Notes: generated from the letters alone by a model not told the origin. A stretch of DNA of 64,000 nucleotides from Epiperipatus broadwayi (GCA_028023455.1 JAQFVV010000022.1:5237998-5301997), one strand, 5' to 3'. Positions 1-11,957 are shown, counted from the first letter of the stretch. A program made the numbers and translations.

Positions 1-1183
1 GCCTATTAATAAAATATTATAAACAAACCTGCAGAAATCCTAATCATGGATAGAATCATTTTCGCATTATTAATTACTTTATTTCAACTAATATATAGAT
101 TTGACAATTATTAACTATGTAGTTCCTGAGTTATGTTTATCCACACCTTTATAGATTAGAAGCTATTAAATTCCATTATTGACACAAAGGAGAGGAATAG
201 TCATGATTTACTCTGAATCTTTTGATGAGACCCCAATAACATTTTGGAAGATCTAATACAGCTGACTTTACTATTGAATATGCAAAAAATAATTTATTTG
301 AAATCTCAAGTTTTTAACCATTATTCTTTCATTTGTAGATTCTTGGTTGAACATCAAAACAGGAATTGTTGATTTGAGTCTTAGTTGGGAAACCTATATT
401 TAAGTTACTAACAAATATGATAGACTTAACAGTTTTTAAACACTTTCTATAAAGTAATTCTTAATATCTTATAGAGCAATATATAAAATAACAGCAAACC
501 ATTACAAAAAAATAGACTTGAGTATATGAGCAATGTTTTGTATGGTAATATTTAAATAACTACAAATTTAGTATGATACACATGCATTATGATGGTGCAA
601 AGTGCTATAATATGCTGGGAAGGGAAAGGGTGGCTTTGATGACACTTAGTGTCATATTAAAAAGGCACAATTCAATTATTGCTTCTCCATCAGAGCACAA
701 TAGAATTCATTATTTACAAAGAGTAAAGTAAAGGAATAAAATAATAATAATCTTTCTGAAATTGCATCAACTATTAATTACACAATTATAAAACAAAATA
801 ATAAACAAAGGGACAAATTGTGATCAAATGTGAGATGTCAGAAACTGGTATTAATTATTATAATCAGTTTTCTGGTCAAATGCAAATGTTTCTGTATTTA
901 AATTCATGTTAAAAAATTGCAGCTATTGAGCGAAATTATTTATTTTTATATTGCCTTAATCTTTTTATATAGAAACAGTAGTACATGACATTGATAAAAA
1001 AAATGTCTATTTAGAACTATATTCATATTCTGAAGTTTAAGAAAAGGAATTAAGTATGAGAAGATATTAAAAAAAAAAAATCCTGAAATTTTGCAATAAA
1101 ACATTGTGTATTTATTTTCAGATGTTATAAATTGTTCATTTGATGCAATGCAATAGTCTAAATGTGTTTTAATTTTTTTAAAG
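1..1183. other. AT-rich non-coding DNA, no gene seen
   Basis: I read all frames here and found only short, low-complexity open frames rich in F, I, K, N and Y. There is no recognisable domain, RNA gene or clear terminal-repeat structure up to the pogo-like element. Confidence 0.6.
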
Positions 1184-1185
1184 TA

Positions 1186-2130
1186 CACCTGGGTCTCATT
1201 TTATGCGGATTATTTTAATGCGATTTTGAAGTTATGCGATTCGTGTTTCTTCTTAATATCTATGCGATTTGTGTTTCTTCTTAATATCTTTCATATTTCA
1301 TTATATTTATTAGATATCAAGAAATTTAAATTATTAATAACTTATTTTGACTTGAAATACTTTTTTTTTTTTCAAAAATATAGCGTTATATTAGCAGCTA
1401 ATGTGAATATGGCTGAAGCTGTATTTAGAATATTAGCTTCTATGTAAATAACCTACTCATACTAATGAGTAAATAATTATAATAGATTTATATTTACATA
1501 TAAAAATATCGCAATAAATAGTCAAAAATTTTAAACTTTTAAAACGTATTTTGTTAATTATAACAGAAATAAATAATTTTTTAGATTTTTAAAATAAATA
1601 ATAACGAAGATTTTATTGATTTTATAAAATGAAAATAATCTTTCTAATGATAATCTATAATCATTTTGTTTTGATTACAATCTCATTTTTTTAATATAGA
1701 AACAAAAAACCATTAACTCAGCTCAAGACTGAAAGTGGCACTGGTTGTATGTCACATGATGAATCTGATTTCTTAACATTTCACAAATGAACGCATATTG
1801 TCAAATAGCCAAACAACTGCTAATGATTAAAATATGTATGAAAAATGTAAAATTAAATACTGTAGTTAATAAAAAAAAGTAAAAAAAAGTTTGTCTTGTA
1901 TTTTTTTTTTTTAAAATATTTGAAATTTTTTATTAGTCATACTTTATTTCATTATTTTTTTAATGTGAATTTTAAAGTAATTTTTTCTTCTTGCTTTGCT
2001 TTTATGCGATTTCTGAAAATTACAACTCCCTATCTCCATTTTTCAAGGTAAGTTAAGTCTATTTTTGTGTGATTTCTTTTGTGCATGTTTTCTGACGAAC
2101 CTATCCACCGCATAAAATGAGACCCAAATG
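1186..2130. mobile_element. Non-autonomous pogo/Tigger-like DNA transposon
   Basis: Imperfect terminal inverted repeats of about 28 bp bound this 945 bp segment. The left end reads CACCTGGGTCTCATTTTATG and the right end is its near-perfect complement ending in GAGACCCAAATG. Both ends abut TA (1184-1185 and 2131-2132), the expected target duplication of the Tc1/mariner/pogo superfamily. Just inside the left end the motif ATGCGATT recurs, with two direct copies of a ~28 bp unit between 1235 and 1290. 'TTATGCGGAT...ATGCGATTTT' style termini are typical of pogo/Tigger elements. No transposase frame remains inside, so it is either a MITE or an internally deleted copy. The family call rests on end similarity and the TA duplication; the inverted repeat itself is read directly. 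Confidence 0.7.
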
Positions 2131-2630
2131 TAGTCCTAAAATTCTTGCAAAGTGATGTCTTTTAATGCCTTGGGTTTTTTTCTTCATCAAAACTTTTGAG
2201 ACATTTTTTATTTGGGGAGATAAAACAAGGTCACACAGAATGATGTGATGTGAATATAGCTGACCAATAAACTGTGTCATTCTATTTTTAATTAAAAATT
2301 GTTTCACACTCAAGGATTTGTGCATTGAAATGTTGTCATGGAGAATTTGATGTTTCTCATTTTGCCACAAATCGAGACATTTTCATTTTACCATATCATA
2401 CAAATGTTTCAAAACTTGTAGGTAAAATGCCTGATTGTTGCAAATGAATTCTGTTTGCAGCAAAAAAGAAATCAGCAGCATCTTGACATTGGAATTTACT
2501 CACCACACTTTTTTGGGATGAAGTGAAATTGACACTTTTAATAAACCACTCATAAACTTGAGTTTTCCTCAGAGCAGTTTATTTGTAAGAACTTTCAAGC
2601 ATTACAATTGTTTTCTCTGCCATTTTTTCT
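2131..2630 (-). pseudogene. Mariner-type transposase relic (DD34D family)
   Basis: Minus-strand translation keeps the core of a mariner transposase, which cuts and pastes its element through a DDE/D catalytic triad. In order I see an N-terminal TQVYEWF helix motif (about 2560), then QAFYLQVLKHLYDM, an in-frame stop, CLDLWQN, then ILHDN (second catalytic D) and SVKQFL. A degraded 'YSPDLAPCDFFLFPKLK' block follows as ILCDLVLSPQIK (third catalytic D). The longest open stretch is 2101-2370. The frame is broken by at least one stop and one shift, and the C-terminal ~80 residues are missing because the copy stops at the pogo-like element's right end. No intact inverted repeats are seen. It is inactive; family assignment is firm from the HDN and CDL...P.IK spacing. 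Confidence 0.85.
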
Positions 2631-2639
2631 AACAGAAAG

Positions 2640-3094
2640 TAGAATTTCACTTTGTTCCAAATTTGCAGCCTTTAAACAAGTCGACAAATAAGTAAGATAC
2701 CCTTAATAAAAACATTTACAACATGGCACTGTGACATTAATACGTGATAATAGTTGGTAGACTGATGCGGGGGGGGGCGGTTGTAAGAGACATCTAGCAG
2801 TAAAAGTATGTACTACAATTCCTTCATCCTTCAGAAAGTGATTCCGGGTTTTTTGGGGAGCATCTCCTCATAATTATATATTGTATATAAATTGTTAGTG
2901 TAATAAAATAACCATTACCAAATTTAAATTTATACTTAGCAAATATTTTTATAACATAATTCCATTATTTACTAGAATAATTCTTTTTTAATTATCTTAA
3001 GTTAAAGAATTTTAGTTACTCTCCAAAAAATATGATCACATTAAAAGAATGTAAAGTAGTTAATTGCTTTACCATTTTATCTGAACATCTAGAT
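2640..3094. other. AT-rich spacer with a short G run
   Basis: No gene is seen. A run of nine G followed by CGG at about 2769-2780 stands out in this AT-rich background. The flanking sequence may be the outer part of the mariner copy, but I could not place its inverted repeat. Confidence 0.5.
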
Positions 3095-3103
3095 GTGATA
3101 TTA

Positions 3104-3184
3104 AACTACTAAACATCACATGATCACCATTTCTTATGCTTTTTCATAACTGCTATTAAAACAGGCAAAACTCTCCATATAGTA
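3104..3184. mobile_element. Truncated fold-back family H copy (H1)
   Basis: This 81 bp segment matches the outer left end of the copy at 43363: the ACTACTAAACATCACATGATC start, then the CAGGCAAAACTCTCCATA block. It is flanked by a 9 bp direct repeat, GTGATATTA, at 3095-3103 and 3185-3193. It starts at the same base as copy H2 but stops before the palindrome centre, like a 5'-truncated retroposed copy. Confidence 0.65.
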
Positions 3185-3340
3185 GTGATATTATTAAAAA
3201 ATTATCAAGTTTTCCAATCAATAATTTTAGATTAGTTTTCTTAAAAATATTAAGGTAATTTTAAAGTGTCATTTCAATAAATGATACTTTCTAAAACTAA
3301 ATTTTTAGTTTACTAATAATGCACGTATTGCTTGTTACTA

Positions 3341-3407
3341 GAAAGCCAATCAGGTAAAAAATCTGGAATAGTCTACTTCTAAAGGCAAGGTCAGATATGA
3401 CACTTTA
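3341..3407 (+). repeat. Dispersed repeat R1, copy 1
   Basis: Shares about 60 bp (GCCAATCAGGTAA, then AATAGTCYACTTCTRAAGGC) with 27767-27828. Function unknown. It lies about 150 bp from fold-back copy H1. Confidence 0.6.
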
Positions 3408-3739
3408 TAAACGCTTGTATGAGTGCAAATATATTTGTTTATTATCATAAATATATTTATCTTTAATTTATATGTAATCGACAGTTGGTTATGTTTTAAT
3501 GTGACTGATATTAAATCTTATTTTCAATCGATCTAAAAAATTGGATTAAGTTCAGAGTAATCTTTGTTTTATAGTGAATCCATAAAAATAGAAAATTAAA
3601 AAAATAGTAATAATTAATTTATTGCTAGAGAGTTCATAAAATGTTCAATTGTAAAAGTGTCAGAGCTGAAATCATAAGTCATGGATCTTGAATCTACACT
3701 CGACCACTCCATCCCTAAACTAAACCATACAGAGCCAAA

Positions 3740-3975
3740 TCATGATATCATCATCATCACAACCATATCAATCCACTGCATGATGAAGGTCTCTCCAAGT
3801 TCAATCCATCTTTTCCGATCTTTAGCTTCTCTTCTCCACATCACTCCTGCACACTTTCTTATTTCATCCATCCATTTAACATGTGATCTCTTTCTGGGTC
3901 TTTTAAAATCTCTTGGAATCCAGTTTAAGATTTTAATTGTTCATCTATTATCATTTCAATTATCTATTATCATCT
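3740..3975 (-). pseudogene. RTE-like LINE 3' terminal fragment
   Basis: Minus-strand frames give the far C-terminal tail of an RTE-type reverse transcriptase polyprotein: WIPRDFKRPRKR, then KWMDEIRKCAGVMWRREA and the 'W.ELGE.FI.QW' tail. This basic P-R-rich tail follows the RT domain in RTE elements. The 3' end carries short ATC/GAT repeats, as RTE tails often do. It is 5'-truncated. Related tails lie at 4617-4830 (plus) and 59603-59965 (minus). Confidence 0.8.
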
Positions 3976-4616
3976 CAATCATGATATATATATATACCAA
4001 AACTTTAATTAAAGAGTCCACTGCAAAACAACACCATTTTCAATAGTCTCACCTCAAAATCAATGAATTAGAATGTATTACAGTAAAGAATGTTCCTGCT
4101 GTTCCATTTCTAGCTGAAAATATCATTTACCAAATAATATTAAATGCTTGACTGTATTTACTAAGAGCTAGTTACTTGAAAAAATTACAAGTCTAAAAAT
4201 AAATATTAAAAAGACTTAATTAAGTTCAATGGATTTAAAAAAAAAAAAAAAATTGATGATAATGAATTAGAAGAAGTAAAAAAGCACAAATCTCTTAAGT
4301 CAGATTATTAATACCATGAAAACATAGTAAATGAAATGAATCATGCAATGGAATTTGAATGAAATAACTTAATATTAAAAGAAAATATAATTATGGATTT
4401 GAAAACAAAAAATGTTTAATTTTAGCAGTTTTACTTATAAATTTGAGACTTATGCATTAAACAGAAGATCAATACTTCAGACTACTCAAAAAATTATAGA
4501 GAAATTATGTTGGGAGTAACAAGAAGAGATCAATAATGAAATACTTGTGTGAGAGAAAAATATTACTGACATCACTGAAAAAAAATCAAGAGGCTTAAAT
4601 GAAGTTAAGTTGTCGT

Positions 4617-4830
4617 TTCTAGAATAGATGGCAATAGATGAACAATTAAAATCTTAAACTGGATCACAAGAGATTATAAAAGACCTAGAAAGAGTCCACA
4701 TGCGAAATGTATTGATGAAATAAGTAACTTTGTTGGAGTGGTGTGGAGGAAAAAAGTTATGGATCAAAAAAATTTGATTAAATTTGGGTAGGCCTTTATT
4801 CTGCAAAGGATTGATATAATATAATGTTTG
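4617..4830 (+). pseudogene. RTE-like LINE 3' terminal fragment, more decayed
   Basis: Plus-strand translation gives TIKILNWITRDYKRPRK, then CIDEISNFVGVVWRK and KFG-stop-AFILQRIDII, matching the tail at 59603 residue for residue at many positions. Stops and shifts interrupt it. It points opposite to the 3740 fragment only 650 bp away, so the two are separate insertions or an inverted remnant. Confidence 0.7.
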
Positions 4831-4964
4831 TGATATATATGATTATTTTGAATAGTAAACCAAAAAATTATTCCTTGGTTACTTATAATGTAAAGCAATT
4901 TTTTTTAATAAAAATGATTATTAAGATAAATTCGTTTAACTACATTAAAAATTAAATATTTAAT

Positions 4965-5115
4965 CTGGACCAACTGATGATTGCTGGTTTAGTATGGCAT
5001 ACGTATATTGGTGATTATTTATCTTTTCGACATATATGCGTTCAAGTGTATCAGTGTTATGAAATAGAATGGAGAGTGGTGAGTCATGTGAAAGTCTGTG
5101 CTCATATACTCTATA
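4965..5115 (+). repeat. Dispersed family S2, 5' part
   Basis: Contains the S2 signature CCAACTGATGATTGCTGGTT, then a variant of GCATGAAATGTGTATGTTGG, matching 41580, 42650, 52780-53045 (complement), 53270-53545 (complement) and 61035-61245. The 3' tail of the family is missing here. Confidence 0.55.
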
Positions 5116-5749
5116 TATTATATATATATATTGATACAAGTATATAATAAGCCTGTATTTCAGTTGTATTTAGTTTTAGAAATTTTGAAAACTTGATATA
5201 AAAGAATAAAATGTATAAAGTGGATATAATATAACACAATCAAATATTGGAAATTGGCAAGGCTAGTGAATAATACCTTCTCTTTATTGTCTTTTATAAG
5301 GCGCTGTTGGAGAGATTGTTATCCTCCGGTGAACTATTTAAAGGCTGTTTGACTATATTTAAAAGTATTAAAATCAATATCTGCGATAAATTGCATGTAA
5401 AATAAATTTAGTCTGAGAATCTCATTTTACAAAATCTCATCTATTAATCCATTATTTAAATTTTAATATCAAATTTTATATCATTTAATTGCCTTGTGAG
5501 ATAGTTTATTTTATGTATCTTAAATTTCTTCCTCGAGGGCAACTGAAACCAATTAGGAAGCAATATACTCTTATTAAGTATAATATGACTGATTATTTCT
5601 TTAACTATAATTTATTGTAGCATTTCAGTATAAAAAATTACGTCATAAACTTTAATGGTGGATATTACATCAGCAAGATATCATTTGTAATTAATGATTT
5701 TAAATTAAATTTTATAATTAGCATTAACAGAAAGTTGTTAATGAGTATG
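5116..5749. other. AT-rich spacer, nothing recognised
   Basis: No open frame or repeat could be supported in this stretch. Confidence 0.5.
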
Positions 5750-5845
5750 ATCATTGTAATTCCAGAAAAAAAAAGTCATCGATAGGAAGATGTGATTTTA
5801 CAATAGCTGATTCTATAATATCACAACCAGCAAGTGAAAGAATAC

Positions 5846-6416
5846 ATTGATTATTTGTATTCATATGTTGGAATATTTCTATCATCTAATATGAGTATTG
5901 GATGTCATTTAGAAAAAAAATAACTTTATTTAAGTATTTTAAATACATACAGCTGTTAGTAATAGCACATCAATCAGGTTAGTATATGCACAACATTTCA
6001 AAAGGCATTATTCTCCCCTCTTCTTCAGGTGTTGTTGGCCTGACCAGTGACAATACTAGCATGGGAATTGAACCTGGATCCTTAGATTCTTAAATATTGA
6101 ATTTTAGAGTAATGCTCTAACCAACAAATCTATCCTGCCAAGCATTACCTTAAAATTCAATATTCAAGAATCTAAAGGTCCAAATTTGATTCCCATGTTA
6201 GTACAGTCACTGGTCAGGCCAGAAACACCTGAAGAAGAGGGGAGAATAATATCTCTTGAAATATTTGCATGTACTAACCTGTTTTATGTGCTATTACTAA
6301 CAATTGTATGTTTTGGAATATTTAAATAAAGTTAAATTTTCATATTAGATGATGGAAATAGTCCAACATATAAATATAACTAAATCAATCATCACAAACC
6401 TTCAGAAAAATAATAT
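5846..6416. mobile_element. Fold-back element D made of two head-to-head tRNA-SINE-like arms
   Basis: Left arm about 5861-6108 and right arm about 6148-6373 are inverted copies sharing GTTAGTAATAGCACAT, GGTTAGT, CCCCTCTTCTTCAGGTGTT and CTGGTCAGGCC. Read on the minus strand, the left arm starts with a tRNA-like head: A-box-like TTGGTTAGAGCA and B-box-like AGGTTCAATTCCC. The right arm (plus) has the same body but lacks most of the A-box part. Heads face the centre and tails face outward. An imperfect duplication around ATTGATTA flanks it (5846-5853 and 6417-6424), and the LINE reading resumes on both sides. Confidence 0.75.
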
Positions 6417-8454
6417 ATTGATTACTTTAAAGAACTTCTTGATTTATTTTATGATCTTCCCATTATATTTTTAAAATTTTATGAAACATTTTTAAATAAA
6501 GCTTTTCTAATGCCTTTACATTCCATCAATAGAGTGACCCAAGTCTCACTTCCATATAATAAATTAGATAAAGAAACGGCTCTAAATATAATAATTTAGC
6601 TGCAGTAATTATTACTGTGTTAAAAAAGCAGCAGTACATCGCAATTTGTGCAGCTCCTCAACATCTAAGTCCAGCTTTTTACTGCTAAAACTATCTAGAT
6701 ATTTCAATTGGTTTACTAACAAGCTAAGAATTGCAGAGAATTTTTTTTCATCCCTGATTGGTTAAAAACATGGCCATTAATATTAAACTAGAGTCTTTAT
6801 AAGTTGCATTCAAAATATTAAGTACATTCTATATATACCATCTTTTGAACTGTAAAAAAATGGAACAATCATCAGTACACTGGAAATACAGACTCTAGGA
6901 AATTCTTGAATTTGTTTTTCATTAATTCAAACTAAAAATTCCACCATTAAATCTATATCTCATCTTGATTCTTATTTTATTATATACCCCATAAACAGAT
7001 GCAAAGAACACAGTCATAAAAGTCAAAAATGGTGTTGGAGTCATTCTTGTTTAGCAACAGCTTTTATTTTAAATGCCTCAGATTTTCTAGCGGTACTACT
7101 AACATTTTATCTCATCGTGTAGATCTAGTATTATATGAAGAAACTTTGATGGACAACTAATTTTAAATGCTGTATATTTACTCAATTAATTGAGTCAAAT
7201 TCTTTGACTGGGTGAATAAAAGAAATATATAATTATAAAAATCACTCATATGTTCAAAATGTATTTTCGTGCATTTGCCTAGCAATGAAAACCATGTTTA
7301 TAGTGCTTCTTGATTCTCTGAAATTAAGTCTAGCTATGATTCAAATATTATTTGAAATAACCTAGTAAAAGAAAGCCTTAAAAATAACTTTGTTATAGTG
7401 GATGATAATGTTAATCCATAATAACTATTGTAATGTTGACTAGTCACTTTATTTTAAAAAATTGAAGAATAGAAGTATCTTTATGATCAGGCAATACAAC
7501 TTCAAGAGTCCACATATTTCTAAAAAAAAATTCAATGTTTTTGAAGCTAACTTATCACCACCATATATGAAAGCCTCTCCCAGTAATATCTTATCACTTG
7601 CAGTCTTTACATTTTTAACATTATAAATAAATGTTTTGTTACCACTAAGTTTAGTATCTTTATTTAAATCCAAATGAGCAAATAAAGTGAACATATTAAA
7701 AAACATGACCTCAATTCTTTTACTCAAAATATTTCTTCCATCTGTTTAAAATATTACTGTCATCATATAAGTGACATTGCTTGAATTAATTAGACTGCAT
7801 ACTATTTTTTAAATCTATATGTTACTTTTGGTGCATCAAAAAAGATTTAGAATAACTACAATGACTGAATGTCTGTATTTCCTTTGCAGTTTTAGTCCAC
7901 CAATCATTTAAAAATATTCTTATTAGTCATTGAACTTCCACCATTAAATCTCTACATTTATAATAAAAACTTCACATTTAATTCATAACTTTGCTAAACA
8001 GAAAGTGCAATACATTTTTTTCTAATCAAATCTCTAATAATAAATTTACTGTCAAAATCCAGTTATGATTCTTCTTTTCAGGGACCCCAAAAATCCATAA
8101 CATACTCTTAAGAGAATGCTATGCCTCAGTAATGTGAGTTGTGAAATTCCAAATTAGGATTCTTTTGCAGATATAATTAAAATAAGATTTTTTTACAATA
8201 CCTTATCATTTTAATAATCTTGTAACATATTAATTTATGATCCTATTAACAATCTGAATGTGTAAGGATTCGCATAACATGGACATTCCTAAATATAATG
8301 TAATCTCTTAAATGCAACTGTTTTAAATGCATTCTATGTTACTTTATATTGATTTATTTGTCAAAACAAAGTTCATATGATAGTCAAACCAGATCTTGTA
8401 CAAAAGTTCACTAGTAATAGACCATTTGAATTTAAGCCACCGACATTGTCATTT

Positions 8455-9010
8455 CTAACAACCGTTTACCAAAGTTTACTATTTATACTAACATGTGCAT
8501 TAAAGTCATCAAGAAGAAAGATTTGATCTTTTAATTGTATTGCTGTAATAATTCTATCTGGTAAGAAATTAAAGATTTTTTTCTCTGAACTCTTTGAATT
8601 TGATGTTGGAGTATACACACTAATAAAACGAGCACTGGAATCCATTATACAAATCAAATTTAGTTCTACTGCCTTTCTTTGATATAATGAGAAATTCCAA
8701 AAATAGAAGATAATAAATTAGCTTTTACAATAAATCCAGTACTATTTCACTGACCTTCCTTTCAAAAAAACTTGTAACCATCTATGTGTTCGTTAAACCT
8801 TCTTTCAGTGGAAGACGAATTTCACTAATAGCAATTATATTGATTTTAAATCGTTATAGTTTTTTAGTCATCAGTGCTATTTCTTCATTCCACTCTTGAA
8901 GAATTTACATCAAACAGTTTTCAAATTTCATGTATCTATATTTAAAGAAAATGCTGTACAATTATTATCACTGCCTTCTGTTTTAACTTTACTGATATTA
9001 TTTCTATTGC
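8455..9010 (-). pseudogene. LINE apurinic-like endonuclease domain
   Basis: Part of the 5750-9020 LINE. It matches exonuclease-endonuclease-phosphatase nucleases of LINEs: INIIAISEIRLPLKEG (around the conserved 'SETR' step), then a GYKFF-like and STGFIVKAN segment. Next comes an open stretch (8657-8466) with RFISVYTPTSNS and KDQIFLLDDFNAHV, equivalent to 'ISVYAPT' and 'LLGDFNARVG', where the D and N are catalytic. The glycine of GDFN is replaced by D. Stops break the upstream half. Confidence 0.85.
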
Positions 9011-9020
9011 TTTAGTGGCT

Positions 9021-9768
9021 AATCTGCCAGGCATAACAACTAACTTGACTGTGGGAGACAAGTCATTTTTAGATCACATTTTTTAATTCCTTTCCTATAG
9101 TAGATAGCTGCCTAAAATATAATATTTCCAGTTGGACTTTCTATCTTAAATCTACTTTCAAACCATTGTATTTTCCCAAGAAAGTACCACAATTAAAGAT
9201 TAACAGTCTCCTAAGTATTTCCTAGTTTTTATTTTTTTAATTCTGAAGTCTTTGACTTAAAAAGAAAATAATGGGGAAGGAAATTGTAGTTAGAAATGCT
9301 TTGCATGCAGTTAAATATTGGAATTGTGGGTGGACAAACGCACAATCCCATTATCACAGTTAGTAGAAAAGATGGCCAATGGCATGAAAGGCTCGTAAAA
9401 ATAAGGTTCTATATTAGCTTAAGTGATTCAAGTAGAAAAAAAAAGTTTGTTTTATCAGAAATAGTCCCCAATCTTTGATAATTATCATCCTATCCGTAAG
9501 GCAACAAGTAATACTCTTGGTCAAGTGCTATTTATTTGTCTTTTACAGTTAAATCTTATATCTGAAGGTCATTTTTTATACATTATCTAAAAAGCCTGTG
9601 AATAACATGAGAACAGATATATAGGTTAAAAACGGCCTCAAATATTCTACGTCAAAACAAAGATATTTTAACACTCAATCATCAAAATAGGAAGAAGGAA
9701 ACAGAACTCGTATCGCTGTTTTATTTTTAAACAATTTCGTATTTTTGTTGTATTCTATAAGTAAGAAT
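9021..9768. other. AT-rich spacer
   Basis: Probably holds the degraded 5' leader of the LINE up to about 9250. A 60-codon plus frame at 9296-9478 has no family resemblance that I can see, and I do not call it a gene. Confidence 0.5.
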
Positions 9769-9777
9769 AACTAGTTA

Positions 9778-9877
9778 TGTCAAGCATTGGTGGTCGGGTG
9801 GTTAGCACAGCCGCCTTACAAGCAGTTGTCCGGGTTAGCGGGTTCGCTTCCTGGCCGATACTATGACACATAAAAAA
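9778..9877 (+). mobile_element. tRNA-Val-like short SINE, copy S1-1
   Basis: About 90 bp of tRNA-like sequence followed by an A run. The 5' acceptor-like GCATTGG pairs imperfectly with GCCGATAC at the 3' end. The region GTTAGCACAGCCGCCTTACAAGC resembles tRNA-Val (anticodon loop CTTACAA, UAC), and the B box is GGTTCGCTTCC. A short insertion (GGGTTAGC) precedes the T arm, as in copies 3 and 6. A 9 bp direct repeat AACTAGTTA flanks it (9769-9777 and 9878-9886), the mark of LINE-driven retroposition. There is no SINE body beyond the tRNA part. Confidence 0.85.
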
Positions 9878-9886
9878 AACTAGTTA

Positions 9887-11620
9887 CTCATTTAAAGACT
9901 TATGTTTGAATGAATATTTCTATATTGTACATTGAATATCTATTTAAAAGAAATTATAAGCATGGTGAAAACATTTTAAATAAATTTACTCAGCCTGCAT
10001 TCAAACTCAGATTATAAACATGGTAAGCGAATGTGCTATTTTTAAAAGCACAAGTAACTTATATATATGTTTTATATGGTAATGACTAAAGCTCTCTGTC
10101 ATGAAATTAAATAGTGAAAAAAATATTTTGCTTTAAAAAATCAATTTTAAAATATGAAATTCAATCACCTACTTAATGTTCGTTTCCTTATGTACATTAC
10201 TTCACTTTTAAAATATATACTAGTTTGTCATCAAACAATACTATTAGAATTGTAAAAATATGTTATGTTCATCTTAATACGCACATAATAAAGTGAAAAA
10301 CCCTGTCTGAGTATATCAGGTTTTTTTGTTTTTTTCTTATGAGTCTCATCAGAAAAAAAAAAATATGTCATAAGCTGAAAAATAATTCCCAAGTTTCAAA
10401 TAGTAAAGTAAACTTTAAAGCTTTTTAATTTTTTAATGTTTTTTTACTCTGTTTTTGTAACATATATATATGATTAAATAAAAGCAATTTATTACTTTAG
10501 TTCAATCTATTATAAACTTGAATAATCAGCGATTATTAGGTAGCGGAGCTTTGCGTTATTCTCTTTTTTCTTTATTCAATGACAATTTGGGATTCAAAGC
10601 TGGAAGTTAACTTACAAATCATCATTAATTTCATTTTGCTTTTCAAACTAGAAGCCTGAAATTCAAAACGACCTAAGATTTTGAATCCATGCCAACCTCC
10701 TTAAACAGATATATAAATCGCACCCTAAGCCACTAACTATATTACACAGCATCATTAACATTCATTTGCTAATGAATAAGACCATTCTAACTCCACAAAA
10801 GATTAATAAAGAATGAAAAAGAAAGAGAAGTATGTTACTGCCTGTATATTTAAAGGATGAAAATATGGAAACATGCAATCTCATTGTCACAGCAACGTGA
10901 AGAGCTCACAATTGATTCGTTAAAAAAAATGTATATAGTTTAAATTCTCTGTGATTCAGTAGATTGAAGTGTTTAGTAATGCAATGAAAACACTTCATTG
11001 CAGCCGTTTTTTAATAATATAATGCAAACACATCATTACAGCCATTGGTAGATTTTTTTTGTGTGTGTGCAAATCCTTTATTTTAATATCTTAGCAATAA
11101 TGATAAAAAAAAAAAAATTAAATAATTATAGGATTAGGTGACATGAGAGATCATGTGATATTGGCTCCCAAGTAAAAAATTGAACGCAATAGTTTCATTC
11201 AATTAATAAAACAGATTTTTTTACTTTAATATGCTAAAAATCAATATATAAATATTTAGCTCTTCAAGTCTTCCTCTGCCAAATGTACCAATAATCAATT
11301 TTTTTTTAGCTGTAACTTGCTATAGCTTAATTGCTCTACCTGCCTTTAAAAAGATAATTAGCATATTTGGAGATATATTAATGTAGGGACTCTTGGATTA
11401 TTGTATTAAATCTGTTATTCTGGATCTTAAACTTCTTAACAACTCTTGAATAAAGAACCATTCCATTATTTATTTAATAGAACATTTGGAAATCATACTT
11501 ATAATAATTTTGATGATTAATTATAATAGCATGAATTTTAAAACTAAAATCTTAGGACGATAATTTGTATTTTCAGTAAATATATGTAAGTTAATTAGGT
11601 AGTAAATTGTATCTCAGTTA
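9887..11620. other. AT-rich non-coding DNA
   Basis: No gene is recognised. A loose duplication around 10978-11048 repeats an 'ATGCAA...CATCATT.CAGCC' motif. Otherwise it looks like single-copy AT-rich DNA. Confidence 0.5.
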
Positions 11621-11624
11621 TATA

Positions 11625-11765
11625 ATGAAGTTAAATTCATAGCCAAGGAGTATCGATGTGCAGTAGCCAATAAAATCAGTTCTGCAGGTTGAATGGAAAC
11701 AGTAGCTATACGTAGCTATTGTTTTTGTTCAGGCTGCAGAACCAGTCTTATTTAACTTTATTTAT
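11625..11765. repeat. Small inverted repeat sharing a motif with the GATA flank
   Basis: A hairpin centred on AGCTATACGTAGCT, with arms TTCTGCAGGTTGAATGGAAA and the complement of GTTCAGGCTGCAGAA. The left flank (GATGTGCAGTAGCCAATAA) matches the sequence just before the first GATA array (GATGTGCAACAACCAATAA at about 13391), so both derive from one repeat family. Confidence 0.6.
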
Positions 11766-11812
11766 ATCACATTTATGTATATAAAGGAATACACCAAACT
11801 TTTTATTTTTAA

Positions 11813-11957
11813 AATTTGTTATATGACTATTGTAGAAATTAAATAACACATATTTTATATTTATTATTATATATTTTTATTTTTAGTGCTCCTTGAAAAA
11901 GACTATATTATTAAATAAACGAAACTGTTGGTGTGTTATTTTATTTTTATAACAGTC
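11813..11957. repeat. Left part of a family P fold-back element
   Basis: TAGTGCTCCTTGAAAAAGAC at about 11885 matches TTAGTGTGCCTTGAAAAAGAC in the element at 49318-49910, followed by related CGAAAC and CATA...AA motifs. The outer segments 11815-11852 and 11930-11957 are inverted copies of each other. The matching right part resumes at 13154, after the 1.17 kb insertion. Confidence 0.6.

Larger units (their letters stand above)
5750..9020 (-). pseudogene. Decayed AP-endonuclease/RT LINE, interrupted
   Basis: A minus-strand non-LTR retrotransposon whose protein would nick target DNA and reverse transcribe its own RNA. From 5' to 3' on the minus strand I can follow: the endonuclease domain (9010-8455); an RT N-terminal segment at 7727-7449, including EAFIYGGDKLASK and LEICG, equivalent to the usual '..PAEVYKYGGDKL' region; the post-RT LYGSETWVT motif near 6550; EKLYLKMFHKILKI near 6480; and an AGCDIIESAIVKSHL block at about 5790-5840. 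The catalytic YADD box was not found and is probably lost. Many stops and shifts are present, so it is dead. The block near 5800 lies beyond a palindromic insertion at 5846-6416, which shows that the LINE was already here when that repeat landed. It is closest to the copy at 21330-23130. Confidence 0.8.
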
